Source of the DNA: a bacterium HR37
Lineage (GTDB): Bacteria > Desulfobacterota_D > UBA1144 > Nemesobacterales > CSP1-2
Reading direction: 5' to 3'
NCBI GenBank assembly: GCA_002898375.1
Contig: BEIN01000021.1
Span: 1 to 46,510, forward strand
DNA length: 46,510 nt
Shown here piece after piece: positions 1 to 8,384 of the stretch. The translations under genes were made by a program, and so were the position numbers. The notes under the pieces were generated by a model, which saw nothing but the letters and a program-made list of their open reading frames with translations, was not told the DNA's origin and searched no databases. Each line of letters opens with the position of its first letter. Position 1 is the first letter of the stretch.

Positions 1-920
1 TTTTTCTTCTCTTTGTGTCCTCCACCCCTTAGGATCCAGAAAGCATGGAGCACCCAGGGAAAAAGTGCATCCATAGATTCTGATGCCCCCCTTGAGCTAC
101 CTGGAAGATTTATAATTAGAGTTTTCCCCCTTACCCCCGCTATCTCCCTTGAAAGCATAGCATAAGGGGTTCTCTGGAAGCCGTAAATCCTTGCGGCCTC
201 TGGAATCCCGGGTACCTCCCTTTCAATTACCGTCTTTGTAGCATCAACGGTTACATCCCTTGGACTTAGCCCTGTTCCTCCTGTAGTTATTACCAAATCC
301 ACCTTCTCCTCATCTGAAAGCCTAATAAGCTCCCTTCTTACGATGTCAAAATCGTCAGGGAAGATCCTGTACTCTGTAACCTCTACAGGCTCCTTCTTTA
401 GCTTCTCAACTATCGTCTTTCCGGCCCTATCCTCCTTTTTACCCTGGGATACACTGTCAGAAAAAACCAGTACAGCAGCCCTAAGAGGAGGGGTAAAGCT
501 TTCCTTCCAGTCCCCCTTGCCTCCTCTTTTCTCAATTAACCTAACGGATTTAATCTCAAGCGAATCATCAAGAGGTTTTAGCATATCGTAGACTGTCAAA
601 GCGGCAACCGAAGCAGCACAGAGAGCCTCCATCTCTACCCCCGTTTTCCATATTGCCTTTACCCTTGTTTTTATAACTATCTCCCCACCCATAAACTCAA
701 AATCTACCGAGATAAAGTCAAGTGGAACCGGATGGCAAAGAGGGATTAGTTCAGACGTTTTCTTTGCAGCAAGGATACCTGCCGTGCGGGCTACCTCAAC
801 CACATTTCCCTTGGGAACCTGACCGCTTCTTACAGCCTCTATTGTTTCCTCTCTGGCCGTAATAGAGGCAGAGGCAGTAGCCTCTCTAAGTGAGTTTAGC
901 TTATCACTTACATCAATCAT
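1..920 (-). CDS. moaC: MoaC-MogA fusion, molybdenum cofactor synthesis (cut by left edge)
   Basis: The reading frame begins with ATG at 920 and is still open at base 1, giving about 306 residues. Residues 1 to about 155 match MoaC, which makes cyclic pyranopterin monophosphate; the LCHPVPL-type loop and the GVEMEAL segment are visible. Residues about 165 to 300 match MogA/MoaB (molybdopterin adenylylation), with VFSDSVSQGKKEDRAG and the TTGGTGLSPRDVT loop. This is the known MoaC-MogA bifunctional layout, and since that form is about 310 residues, only a few residues should be missing. Its start overlaps the end of mobA by 8 bases, so the two are probably translationally coupled. Mo cofactor is needed by enzymes such as nitrate reductase, which would fit the denitrification genes next door, but no molybdoenzyme is in view. 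Confidence 0.9.
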   Translation of the reverse strand, partial: MIDVSDKLNSLREATASASITAREETIEAVRSGQVPKGNVVEVARTAGILAAKKTSELIPLCHPVPLDFISVDFEFMGGEIVIKTRVKAIWKTGVEMEALCAASVAALTVYDMLKPLDDSLEIKSVRLIEKRGGKGDWKESFTPPLRAAVLVFSDSVSQGKKEDRAGKTIVEKLKKEPVEVTEYRIFPDDFDIVRRELIRLSDEEKVDLVITTGGTGLSPRDVTVDATKTVIEREVPGIPEAARIYGFQRTPYAMLSREIAGVRGKTLIINLPGSSRGASESMDALFPWVLHAFWILRGGGHKEKK

Positions 921-1518
921 CTCTAAGATTCCTCCATAAAGTTTTTAACCTGGCCAAATCCTCCCTTGTATTAACATTAAAGAAAAGAACCTCAGGGTCT
1001 CCAAACCTTTTTATCTCTTCCTCTTCAAGAAATCTTATCCTAAAATTGCCTCCCTCTATAAAGAGATAAAGTGAGAGGCTCTTCCCTTCGTAAACCCAAT
1101 CCCTTATAAAGGGAACAACTCCCTTTGAGTAAACCGCAATAAGGGGCTCTAACCCCCTACTCCACCTGGGGATAACAGCATCAAAGCTTAATGCCATCTC
1201 CTTTATATACCCAAGGAAGTCCACCGTAACAAGCGGAGTATCCACCGATGTAACAACCCCGTATTGTCCCTTCATCTCCTGTAGCCCGCTTAGAAGCCCA
1301 ACCATTGGCCCCTTACCTCTTTCCGTATCGAAAACAAATCGTACGTCCTTAAAGGAAAGCCCTTCCCTATCCCCAAGAACAACAAGCACCTCTTCAGTAA
1401 CCCTTCTTAGTCGCTCTATAGATATATCAAGAAGGGTCTTCCCAAAGAGCCTTATAAAGCGCTTGTCACTTCCCATCCTTTTTGATTTTCCACCTGCAAG
1501 TACTATTCCAGAAAACAC
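913..1518 (-). CDS. mobA: MobA, molybdenum cofactor guanylyltransferase
   Basis: MobA attaches GMP to molybdopterin to make the guanine dinucleotide cofactor. The N-terminus shows the nucleotide-binding signature SGIVLAGGKSKRMGSDK, followed by TSVDTPLV (the DxP region), consistent with the MobA/GT-A fold. I chose the GTG at 1518 because it puts the signature at the extreme N-terminus, as in the family, and has AGGG about 8 bases upstream. A longer frame to 1710 exists, but its extra 64 residues resemble no MobA extension and would run over the promoter region of the divergent nos operon. The product is about 201 residues. It overlaps the downstream moaC-mogA gene by 8 bases. Confidence 0.88.
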   Translation of the reverse strand: MFSGIVLAGGKSKRMGSDKRFIRLFGKTLLDISIERLRRVTEEVLVVLGDREGLSFKDVRFVFDTERGKGPMVGLLSGLQEMKGQYGVVTSVDTPLVTVDFLGYIKEMALSFDAVIPRWSRGLEPLIAVYSKGVVPFIRDWVYEGKSLSLYLFIEGGNFRIRFLEEEEIKRFGDPEVLFFNVNTREDLARLKTLWRNLRDD

Positions 1519-1608
1519 GGTAATGACCCTAAATAGGGTAATCTCTTTATAGTATTTAAACAATAGGTATAATAAAATCCAAAGAGATGAGTGAGGGCTC
1601 ACCAAAAG

Positions 1609-1625
1609 TGTCCGATTATCTGACA
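1609..1625. promoter_or_regulatory. 17-bp inverted repeat (site A), putative activator site for the nos operon
   Basis: TGTCCGATTATCTGACA is a 17-bp inverted repeat with one mismatched arm position. It is one of six copies of the same element in this window. Its centre (1617) lies 73 bp upstream of the GC of the sigma-54 promoter at 1677-1692, which is typical spacing for an upstream activator sequence of an NtrC-type protein. Confidence 0.75.
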
Positions 1626-1676
1626 TCTTACAACCCATAGCTAGACAAAGGTCAAATAAACAAATAATCTTTGAGA

Positions 1677-1692
1677 TGGCATATAAATTGCA
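1677..1692 (+). promoter_or_regulatory. Sigma-54 (-24/-12) promoter of the nos operon
   Basis: TGGCATATAAATTGCA matches the RpoN consensus TGGCAC-N5-TTGCW with GG and GC exactly 10 bases apart. Transcription would start near 1703, leaving a leader of about 22 bases before the cytochrome c start at 1725, whose aaaggagg ribosome site lies in that leader. The start point is inferred from the usual 12-base offset. Confidence 0.85.
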
Positions 1693-1724
1693 AAAACAAT
1701 ACAAAAGCAAAAAGGAGGAATCAG

Positions 1725-2108
1725 ATGAAAACTCTGGTTAGCATGATAGCTGGAACTCTTCTTTTTACCCTTCTACCCTTTGGACATGTCTTGGGTGAGG
1801 AACTGCACCAAAAAGGGCAAGAGGTATTTCAATCCAAAGGCTGCGTTGCATGCCACACAATAGGTGGAGGAAGGCTTGTAGGCCCTGATCTAAAGGGGGT
1901 AACCCAGAGAAGGGAAGAGGGGTGGCTTAGAAAATGGCTAAAGGACCCAGATACCATGATTCAAACAGACCCGATAGCAAAGGAAATGCTTAAAGAGTAC
2001 CTGGTTCCAATGCCAAACCAGGGACTAACCGATGAGGATATAGATGCACTTATAAGCTACTTTAAACACGAAGACAACAAGCAAAATAACAACAAAAAGG
2101 AGGAGTAG
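1725..2108 (+). CDS. Exported monohaem c-type cytochrome, first gene of the nos operon
   Basis: The 127-residue product has a Sec signal peptide (residues 1 to about 23), one CVACH haem-binding motif and a likely Met axial ligand in LVPMPNQGL, followed by a Lys/Asn/Glu-rich tail. ATG 1725 was chosen because a strong aaaggagg lies just upstream and the longer frame would start before the promoter. It ends 2 bases before nosZ. In clade II nos clusters, small c-type cytochromes commonly sit beside nosZ and are proposed electron donors to it; that role here is inferred from position. Transcription is predicted from the sigma-54 promoter at 1677. Confidence 0.9.
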   Translation: MKTLVSMIAGTLLFTLLPFGHVLGEELHQKGQEVFQSKGCVACHTIGGGRLVGPDLKGVTQRREEGWLRKWLKDPDTMIQTDPIAKEMLKEYLVPMPNQGLTDEDIDALISYFKHEDNKQNNNKKEE

Positions 2109-2110
2109 AG

Positions 2111-4120
2111 ATGGGCAAGTGGAAAAAACTGGGTATAGGGGGACTGGGGATAGTGGTTACACTTAGCCTCCTTTTCTTTTTTACAGGAACCCTGCAAACA
2201 AAAAGCCAGCAGGGCAAACTCCCAAAGGGGGCAGAAGAGATTGCAAGGGCCCGTGGGCTGAGCCCACAGGATATAGAGGCCGCCCTTAAAACCTACGTTC
2301 CCACCGGGAAATACGATGAGTACATAATGTTTTCCTCAGGTGGTCACTCAGGTCAGATTCTTGTAATAGGTGTACCCTCAATGAGGCTTCTTAAGGTTAT
2401 AGGGGTTTTTACCCCTGAGCCATGGCAGGGTTTTGGCTTTGGCTCCAAAGAGTCAGGAGATATCCTAAAGGCTGGCTACATGCCTGTTGGAAAGGACAGA
2501 ACCCTTACCTGGGCAGATACACACCACCCTGCACTGAGCGAGACGAATGGAGACTATGATGGTCAGTACCTGTTTATAAACGATAAAGCTAACTCAAGGA
2601 TAGCAGTTATTGATCTAAGGGATTTTGAAACAAAGCAGATTGTAAAAACACCAAACATGATTTCAGACCACGGAGCTACCTTTGTAACACCCAACACAGA
2701 ATACGTTATTGAAGGAGGTCAGTATGCAGCCCCCATTCCCTTCTCAAACTACGCACCACTGGAAGAGTACAAGGAAAAATACAGAGGGCTAATCACCTTC
2801 CACGCATTTGACAGAAAAAAGGGAAGAATAGATGAGAGCAGGTCATTTCAGATAGAGCTACCCCCCTACTGGCAGGACCTCTGTGATGCTGGAAAGAAAG
2901 AAAGCTACGGATGGGCCTTCTGTAACTCACTTAATACAGAGATGGCAACGGGTGGCATAGAAGAGGGGAAACCCCCAATAGAGGCAGGTGCCTCTCAAAG
3001 GGATATGGACTATCTCCATGTTATAAACTGGAAAAAGGCTGAAGAGGTGGTTAGGGCAGGAAAGGTAAAGGAGATCTCCGGTATTAAGGTTATACCACTT
3101 GAAACCGCTGTTTCAGAGGGCATCCTCTACTTTATTCCGGAGCCAAAGAGCCCACACGGGGTGGATGTGGCTCCCCGTGGAGACTACATCGTTGTTTCCG
3201 GAAAGCTTGATACCCATACCACCATATACAGCTTTAAGAAGATACAGAACGCAATTAAGGCTAAAAACTTTGAAGGAAAAGACCCCTACGGTGTACCAAT
3301 CCTAAACTTTAATGACGTGGTAGAGGCTCAGGTAGAGATAGGGCTTGGACCACTTCATACCCAGTTTGACGATAAGGGAAATGCCTATACCAGTGTGTTT
3401 ATAGAAAGCACGATAGCCAAATGGACACTTGGAGAACCCTACAATCCAAAGGAAAAGGCGTGGAAGCTGGTTGAGAAGATACCCGTTCACTACAACGTAG
3501 GACACCTTGTTTGTGCCGAGGGTGACACTGTCTCCCCAGATGGCAAGTACTGTGTTTCGCTAAACAAGTGGTCAATAGATAGATTCACCCCCGTTGGACC
3601 GCTTCACCCTCAAAACTTCCAGCTTATAGACATAACGGGAGAGAAGATGCAGCTTCTCTACGACATGCCAATAGGAATAGGAGAACCACACTACGTCCAG
3701 ATGATAAAGGCTGATAAGCTAAGCCCATGGCTAGTATATCCAGAGGTTGGGTTTAACCCGGCAACAATGAGCAAAAGCGATACCGCACCCCTTCCGGGAA
3801 AGGAAAAGATAGAGAGAAAGGGCGATACCGTAGAGGTCTGGATGACAGCTATAAGGAGCCATTTTAACCCTGAGAGGATAAAGGTAAAAGAGGGTGATAA
3901 GGTGGTTCTTCACATAACAAACATAGAGCGTGCAAGGGATGCAACACACGGATTTGCAATTGATGGTTACAACATAAACCTAAGCCTGGAACCGGGAGAG
4001 ACAAGCACAGTTGAGTTTGTTGCAGACAAACCTGGAGTGTATCCGTTCTACTGCACGGAGTTCTGCTCCGCACTTCACCTCGAGATGGCAGGTTACCTGC
4101 TTGTAGAACCAAAGAAGTAA
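2111..4120 (+). CDS. nosZ: NosZ, nitrous oxide reductase (clade II-like, Sec-exported)
   Basis: NosZ reduces N2O to N2 in the periplasm. The 669-residue protein starts with a hydrophobic Sec-type signal or anchor lacking a twin-arginine motif, the usual mark of clade II. The seven CuZ histidines can be matched in order: the HH of ADTHHPAL, SDHGA, SPHGV, PLHTQ, VGHLV and EPHYV. The C-terminal cupredoxin domain has the CuA motif CTEFCSALHLEM, so both copper sites look intact. It sits 2 bases behind the cytochrome c gene and heads nosD, F, Y and L. The mRNA segment after the stop folds into a strong GC hairpin (4128-4153). Confidence 0.97.
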   Translation: MGKWKKLGIGGLGIVVTLSLLFFFTGTLQTKSQQGKLPKGAEEIARARGLSPQDIEAALKTYVPTGKYDEYIMFSSGGHSGQILVIGVPSMRLLKVIGVFTPEPWQGFGFGSKESGDILKAGYMPVGKDRTLTWADTHHPALSETNGDYDGQYLFINDKANSRIAVIDLRDFETKQIVKTPNMISDHGATFVTPNTEYVIEGGQYAAPIPFSNYAPLEEYKEKYRGLITFHAFDRKKGRIDESRSFQIELPPYWQDLCDAGKKESYGWAFCNSLNTEMATGGIEEGKPPIEAGASQRDMDYLHVINWKKAEEVVRAGKVKEISGIKVIPLETAVSEGILYFIPEPKSPHGVDVAPRGDYIVVSGKLDTHTTIYSFKKIQNAIKAKNFEGKDPYGVPILNFNDVVEAQVEIGLGPLHTQFDDKGNAYTSVFIESTIAKWTLGEPYNPKEKAWKLVEKIPVHYNVGHLVCAEGDTVSPDGKYCVSLNKWSIDRFTPVGPLHPQNFQLIDITGEKMQLLYDMPIGIGEPHYVQMIKADKLSPWLVYPEVGFNPATMSKSDTAPLPGKEKIERKGDTVEVWMTAIRSHFNPERIKVKEGDKVVLHITNIERARDATHGFAIDGYNINLSLEPGETSTVEFVADKPGVYPFYCTEFCSALHLEMAGYLLVEPKK

Positions 4121-4127
4121 AACAGTA

Positions 4128-4153
4128 TGCCCTGCCCCCTCTGGGGCAGGGCA
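4128..4153 (+). terminator. Strong GC hairpin after nosZ, without a T-run
   Basis: The arms TGCCCTGCCCC and GGGGCAGGGCA pair perfectly over 11 bp around a CTCT loop. The following bases are AAAACC, not a T-tract, so this is unlikely to be a simple intrinsic terminator. It more likely stabilises or processes the nosZ message or attenuates read-through into the accessory genes. Confidence 0.7.
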
Positions 4154-4187
4154 AAACCAAACTTCGTAAGTAAGGAGGGAACCAGGC

Positions 4188-4559
4188 ATGAGGAGGTTAA
4201 ATATATTTTCCATTTTGCTTCTCTTCCTAATTACAACCACCACGGGATTTTCCCAGAACGGATACAGGGAAAGTGCCCTTTCGTGGCAAAAGCAGGCAAA
4301 AGATACAAGGAAAGCGGTGGTAGGTGTTTTAGAGGAGCTTGAGAAGATCGGAGATAAGGGAAACCCTGATGCCAAAGGTCTTATAGAGGATACCAAAAAA
4401 TGGCTTGAAGAGGGAGATAATGCCCTTTCCAAAGCAGATAAGGAGATTGAGAAGGAAGACTATGAGAAGGCATCCTATGACTACAATATGGCCTGGCAGT
4501 ACTACGTAAAGGCCGCAACGGCTGGGCTGAACGCAAAGAGGGTGCTTACAGGGCAGTAA
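4188..4559 (+). CDS. Small exported alpha-helical protein in the nos operon
   Basis: I do not recognise a family. The 123-residue product has a clear signal peptide (about residues 1-22, ending near TGFSQ) and then a mature part that is almost all amphipathic helix, rich in Lys, Glu and Ala with aromatic residues near the end (YNMAWQYYVKAA). There are no cysteines or histidines for metal or haem. The start at 4188 has ggagggaacc upstream. It lies between nosZ and the NosB-like gene on the same strand, so a periplasmic part in N2O reduction or copper centre assembly is possible, but this rests only on position. Confidence 0.75.
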   Translation: MRRLNIFSILLLFLITTTTGFSQNGYRESALSWQKQAKDTRKAVVGVLEELEKIGDKGNPDAKGLIEDTKKWLEEGDNALSKADKEIEKEDYEKASYDYNMAWQYYVKAATAGLNAKRVLTGQ

Positions 4560-4596
4560 GGAAAGCCAATTTAAATAAAACTTAGGAGTTTATATC

Positions 4597-5298
4597 ATGC
4601 AAGAAAGAAGGGAGAGTATAATTACGTCTTGGATTCCGGGGCCAATACTTGATAGAAAGAGAAGGATAGTGGTTGCGGTTCTCTCCGTAATGGCTATTGT
4701 CTTTCTTGGGTTATCCTTTATGTTTCCATACTGGAAGGTAACCCTTAAAGCACCTCAGTATCCACAGGGACTCCACGTATACGTCTACCTAAACAGGGTT
4801 GAAGGAGATACCTTTGAGGTAGACCTCTTAAACCACTACATAGGTATGAAGAAGCTGGAAGAGGCTGCAAAACTGGAGCGTTCGCTTGCACTCTACATAG
4901 TAACCCTTATCTCACTCTTTACACTGTTTTTCGTTTTCTCAGGCAAGAAGGTTATGAGCCTCTTTGCAATACCCGCCCTCATCTTTCCAATAGGGTTTCT
5001 CCTAGACCTTTTTTACTGGCTCTACAGGTTTGGACATGACCTAGACCCCCATGCCCCGATAAGGTTTAAACCCTTTACCCCGACCCTTATAGGGGAGGGA
5101 AAGATAGGTCAGTTTGCCACCATAGGAACACTGGGGCTGGGCTTTTACCTGGCAATGATTTCGTTTATCCTTGTAGTTATTGCCCTAATCTTGAGGTTTA
5201 CGGTTTGCAACGCATGTCCATACAAAGAAAAGTGCTCACTTGTCTGTCCACACTTGTTCTTGTGGCCGCCTCGGCAGCATCAGGAGGAGAAGCGTTAG
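4597..5298 (+). CDS. NosB-like polytopic membrane protein of the nos cluster
   Basis: The 233-residue protein has about five hydrophobic segments (near residues 25-45, 96-115, 119-140, 170-200), a LNHYIGM motif between the first two, and a cysteine-rich C-terminal tail CNACPYKEKCSLVC. Clade II nos clusters, such as that of Wolinella, carry a multi-spanning protein (NosB) between nosZ and nosD, and this gene has the same position and type; the assignment comes from layout, not an alignment. The Cys tail could bind copper or an iron-sulfur centre. The 3' end overlaps the start of nosD by about 85 bases, which is unusually long. Confidence 0.7.
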   Translation: MQERRESIITSWIPGPILDRKRRIVVAVLSVMAIVFLGLSFMFPYWKVTLKAPQYPQGLHVYVYLNRVEGDTFEVDLLNHYIGMKKLEEAAKLERSLALYIVTLISLFTLFFVFSGKKVMSLFAIPALIFPIGFLLDLFYWLYRFGHDLDPHAPIRFKPFTPTLIGEGKIGQFATIGTLGLGFYLAMISFILVVIALILRFTVCNACPYKEKCSLVCPHLFLWPPRQHQEEKR

Positions 5299-6638
5299 CA
5301 AAAACGCTTTTTGTCTCCCCCGGTGGGCCCTTCTACTCTATCCAGGAAGCTATAAAGAGAGCAGAGAGTGGAGACACAGTAGTGGTTAGAGGCGGAACCT
5401 ATAGAGAACACGTCGTTTTGGATAAAACACTGAAGCTAATAGGAGAGGGTAGACCTGTTATTGACGGTGAAGGCAGGGGAACCGTGGTACTTATAAAGGC
5501 CCCACGGTGCACACTAAAGGGATTTAAGATAACACAAACGGGAAGCAGCCTTACAACAGAGGACTCTGCCATACTTCTTGATTCCGCAGAAGAGAGCACA
5601 GTTGAGGACAACCACCTAGAAGATGTGCTTTTTGGGATATATCTTAAGAACTCCCCCCGCACCCTGGTTCGCAATAACGTGGTAGTGGGGAAAAAACTCG
5701 ATATGCCAAACAGAGGGGATGGGATACGGCTCTGGTATAGCTCTGAGACCAGGATAGAGAACAACTTTATTACCCAGACAAGGGATCTTGTAATATGGTT
5801 CTCAAGTAAAACCCTCATTGTGGGAAATACCGTGGAAAAGGGAAGATACGGACTCCACTATATGTACAGTAACGATAACACCTTTGAAGACAACGTTTTT
5901 AGAGAAAACCTGGTGGGTGGTTTTCTCATGTACAGCAGGGATATACGGTTCTACCACAACGTATTTGCCCACAACCAGGGCCTTGCAAGTGGATACGGGA
6001 TAGGATTTAAAGACCTAGACAATGTGGTGGCCGAAGAGAACCTTTTTGTGGATAACAGGGTTGGGCTTTATCTGGATAACTCCCCTCATCTTATAGATTC
6101 CTGGAATGAGATCAGAAGAAACGTAATAGCCTTTAACGACATAGGAGCATCGCTTATGCCCTCAATAGAGAGGAACATCTTCTTTGAGAACAGCTTCATC
6201 GAAAACACAGAGCAGATTGAGGTAAGGGGTGGAGGAACCCTTTCTGGAAACAGGTGGTATGTAAACGGAAGGGGAAACCACTGGAGCGATTACGTGGGTT
6301 ACGATGACAATGGCGACGGTATAGGAGACATACCTTATCTGGCAGAGAGCCTGTTTGAGAGCATAATAGACAAGTATCCAAACCTGAGAGTGTTTATCTT
6401 CAGCCCGGTATCACAGGCAATAGAGTTTGCATCAAAGACCTTTCCCGTAATGAAACCCGAGCCCAAGGTGGTGGATAAATACCCCCTAGTAAAACCCATT
6501 ATTCCGGATATCTTTAAGGCAAGAAAAGGTGGATTCTCTGGAAGTTTTTTAACCGTCTCAATTATCCTGGTAGCCTTTCCCCTGGGGTTTTACACCTACC
6601 TCATCAGATACGGAAGGAGAAGATCAGGTTACAGATGA
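5214..6638 (+). CDS. nosD: NosD, periplasmic copper-centre maturation protein
   Basis: NosD is a periplasmic beta-helix protein that works with the NosFY transporter to assemble the CuZ cluster of NosZ. The product (about 474 residues) has a signal peptide (about residues 1-30), repeated parallel beta-helix turns (NosD/CASH type, for example VEDNHL, VRNNVV, IENNFI), and a C-terminal membrane segment near residues 440-465. I chose ATG 5214, which overlaps the preceding gene by 85 bases, because no later start retains a plausible signal peptide. The stop overlaps the nosF start by 4 bases, pointing to translational coupling. Confidence 0.92.
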   Translation: MSIQRKVLTCLSTLVLVAASAASGGEALAKTLFVSPGGPFYSIQEAIKRAESGDTVVVRGGTYREHVVLDKTLKLIGEGRPVIDGEGRGTVVLIKAPRCTLKGFKITQTGSSLTTEDSAILLDSAEESTVEDNHLEDVLFGIYLKNSPRTLVRNNVVVGKKLDMPNRGDGIRLWYSSETRIENNFITQTRDLVIWFSSKTLIVGNTVEKGRYGLHYMYSNDNTFEDNVFRENLVGGFLMYSRDIRFYHNVFAHNQGLASGYGIGFKDLDNVVAEENLFVDNRVGLYLDNSPHLIDSWNEIRRNVIAFNDIGASLMPSIERNIFFENSFIENTEQIEVRGGGTLSGNRWYVNGRGNHWSDYVGYDDNGDGIGDIPYLAESLFESIIDKYPNLRVFIFSPVSQAIEFASKTFPVMKPEPKVVDKYPLVKPIIPDIFKARKGGFSGSFLTVSIILVAFPLGFYTYLIRYGRRRSGYR

Positions 6639-7534
6639 TTACAGTAAGGGAAGTAACAAAGCGATTTAAGGATATAAAGGCTGTAGATTGTGTATCCTTT
6701 AACGTGAAAAAAGGGGAGGCGGTTGCACTGCTTGGAGCAAATGGGGCCGGGAAAAGCACACTGATAAAATGCATTCTTGGACTTCTAAGCTTTGAGGGGG
6801 AGATAACCTTAAACGGGCTTAATGTAGAGAAGAGCTCAAAAGAGGCAAAATCACTTATAGGCTATGTTCCACAGGAGCCTGTTTTCTACGATATGAGGGC
6901 TTTGGATATACTTGAGTTCTTCGGTGCCATACGCGGGGTTGATATGGGAAGGATTGAAGAGATTGTAAACCTTGTTGGACTCAGAGAGCACATTCTAAAA
7001 CAAAGCTCTGCACTTTCAGGAGGCATGAAACAGAGGCTATCCTTTGCCATTGCCCTTATTTCCAACCCCCCTATCCTTGTGCTTGATGAACCCACCTCAA
7101 ATCTGGATGCTTATGCAAGGGCTGAGTTCTTAAAGCTTATAAGGGAACTTAAACTACAGGGAAAAACCGTGCTTTTCTCTTCCCACAGGCTTGATGAGGT
7201 AGAGTTTCTTGCAGACAGGGTGGTTGTTATGAAATCCGGAAAGGTTGTTATGGAAAGCAAACCCAATGTGCTTGCAGAAACGCTGGGACTTAAGGTCAGG
7301 ATGTATATAAAGGTACCAACACCCTGGATTGAAACGGCAACGGACATACTTAAGAGAGAGGGCTTTGGTGCGGTTACCCTGAACGAAAACACCCTCCTTT
7401 TGGAGGTTACCTCACGTGAAAAGACAATCCCCTTAAAGAAGCTCTTATTTGCAGAGATACCCGTAGAAGACCTCAGCATTGAAGAGCCCTCTATGGAGAG
7501 GATTATGCAAGAGGTTCAAGGAGATGGAATTTAA
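6635..7534 (+). CDS. nosF: NosF, ABC transporter ATPase for NosZ maturation
   Basis: The 299-residue cytoplasmic ATPase shows a Walker A (GANGAGKST), a Q-loop (GYVPQEP), the ABC signature (SALSGGMKQR), a Walker B (ILVLDEPTS) and the H-loop (FSSHRL). With NosY it is thought to supply sulfur to the CuZ site through NosD. The start ATG overlaps the nosD stop, and the 3' end overlaps nosY by 11 bases, so D, F and Y are tightly coupled. The residues after about 215 form a small extra domain, as in related NosF proteins. Confidence 0.93.
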   Translation: MITVREVTKRFKDIKAVDCVSFNVKKGEAVALLGANGAGKSTLIKCILGLLSFEGEITLNGLNVEKSSKEAKSLIGYVPQEPVFYDMRALDILEFFGAIRGVDMGRIEEIVNLVGLREHILKQSSALSGGMKQRLSFAIALISNPPILVLDEPTSNLDAYARAEFLKLIRELKLQGKTVLFSSHRLDEVEFLADRVVVMKSGKVVMESKPNVLAETLGLKVRMYIKVPTPWIETATDILKREGFGAVTLNENTLLLEVTSREKTIPLKKLLFAEIPVEDLSIEEPSMERIMQEVQGDGI

Positions 7535-8357
7535 AAACGTCCTTCTTATCATGCAAAAAGAGGTAAGAGAAGCCCTTAAGAACAGATGGTTTATCATCTA
7601 CACGGTCTGCTTCTCCATTCTTGCCCTGCTTCTTCTTTTTTTTTCCTACTCTAGAGAGGAGATACTGGGTGTTTCAGGGTTTGGAAGAACGGCCGCAAGT
7701 CTTATTAACCTTGTTCTGCTCTTTGTCCCTCTTGTATCCCTTGTAACTGGTGCAATAAGCATCTCAAACGAGAGGGAAAACGGAACCCTCTTTTACCTGC
7801 TCTCCCACCCGGTAGAAAGGTCTGAGGTGTTTACCGGAAAGTTCCTTGGGCTCTTGGTCTCGATATGGGTATCCATATGCCTTGGATTCGGTCTCTCAGG
7901 AATTGTGGTAGGAATAAAAGGGGGAAGCCTTGGTGCATCAAAATACCTCCTTACAACCCTTCTTTCCCTGCTTCTTGCCGTATCCCTTCTCAGTATCGGT
8001 TTTATAGTCTCTGTGCTCTCAAAGAAGGCAGCAAAATCGATTGGGATCTCAGTTTTTCTCTGGCTTTTTTTTCTTGTGTTCAGTGATCTTGGCATAATGG
8101 GAACAACCATTGTAATGGATCTTGGCATAAAACCGGTTTTTGTACTTGCACTTCTTAACCCAACGGAGGTGTTTAAGATAGCAGCGGTACTAAACATGAG
8201 CCCAAGGTTTGAGGTTCTTGGTCCCGTTGGCGTATATGCACTTAGAAGCTTTGGAAGGGATGGTACATTTTACCTGCTCTTCTCCGCAATGATTCTCTGG
8301 ACAGTTATTCCAATTGTAATAGGCTTTCTTGCATTTACCCTTTTAAAAAAAGAATAA
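7524..8357 (+). CDS. nosY: NosY, membrane permease of the NosDFY system
   Basis: The 277-residue protein is an ABC-2-type permease with about six membrane segments and the conserved SISNERENGTLFYLLSHPV stretch after the second segment. ATG 7524 has aaggag just upstream and lies inside the last codons of nosF; a longer frame from 7479 would have no ribosome site. It pairs with NosF and NosD in NosZ copper-centre assembly. Confidence 0.92.
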   Translation: MEFKNVLLIMQKEVREALKNRWFIIYTVCFSILALLLLFFSYSREEILGVSGFGRTAASLINLVLLFVPLVSLVTGAISISNERENGTLFYLLSHPVERSEVFTGKFLGLLVSIWVSICLGFGLSGIVVGIKGGSLGASKYLLTTLLSLLLAVSLLSIGFIVSVLSKKAAKSIGISVFLWLFFLVFSDLGIMGTTIVMDLGIKPVFVLALLNPTEVFKIAAVLNMSPRFEVLGPVGVYALRSFGRDGTFYLLFSAMILWTVIPIVIGFLAFTLLKKE

Positions 8358-8384
8358 CCTACCCCTCTTTACACGGAGGTTAAC

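Noticed and set aside
4128-4153. Hairpin as an ordinary intrinsic terminator of nosZ
   Set aside because: No T-run follows, and accessory nos genes continue on the same strand with no other promoter recognised.
3864-4432. Minus-strand frames across nosZ end and the next gene
   Set aside because: They overlap the conserved NosZ CuA domain and have no start signals.
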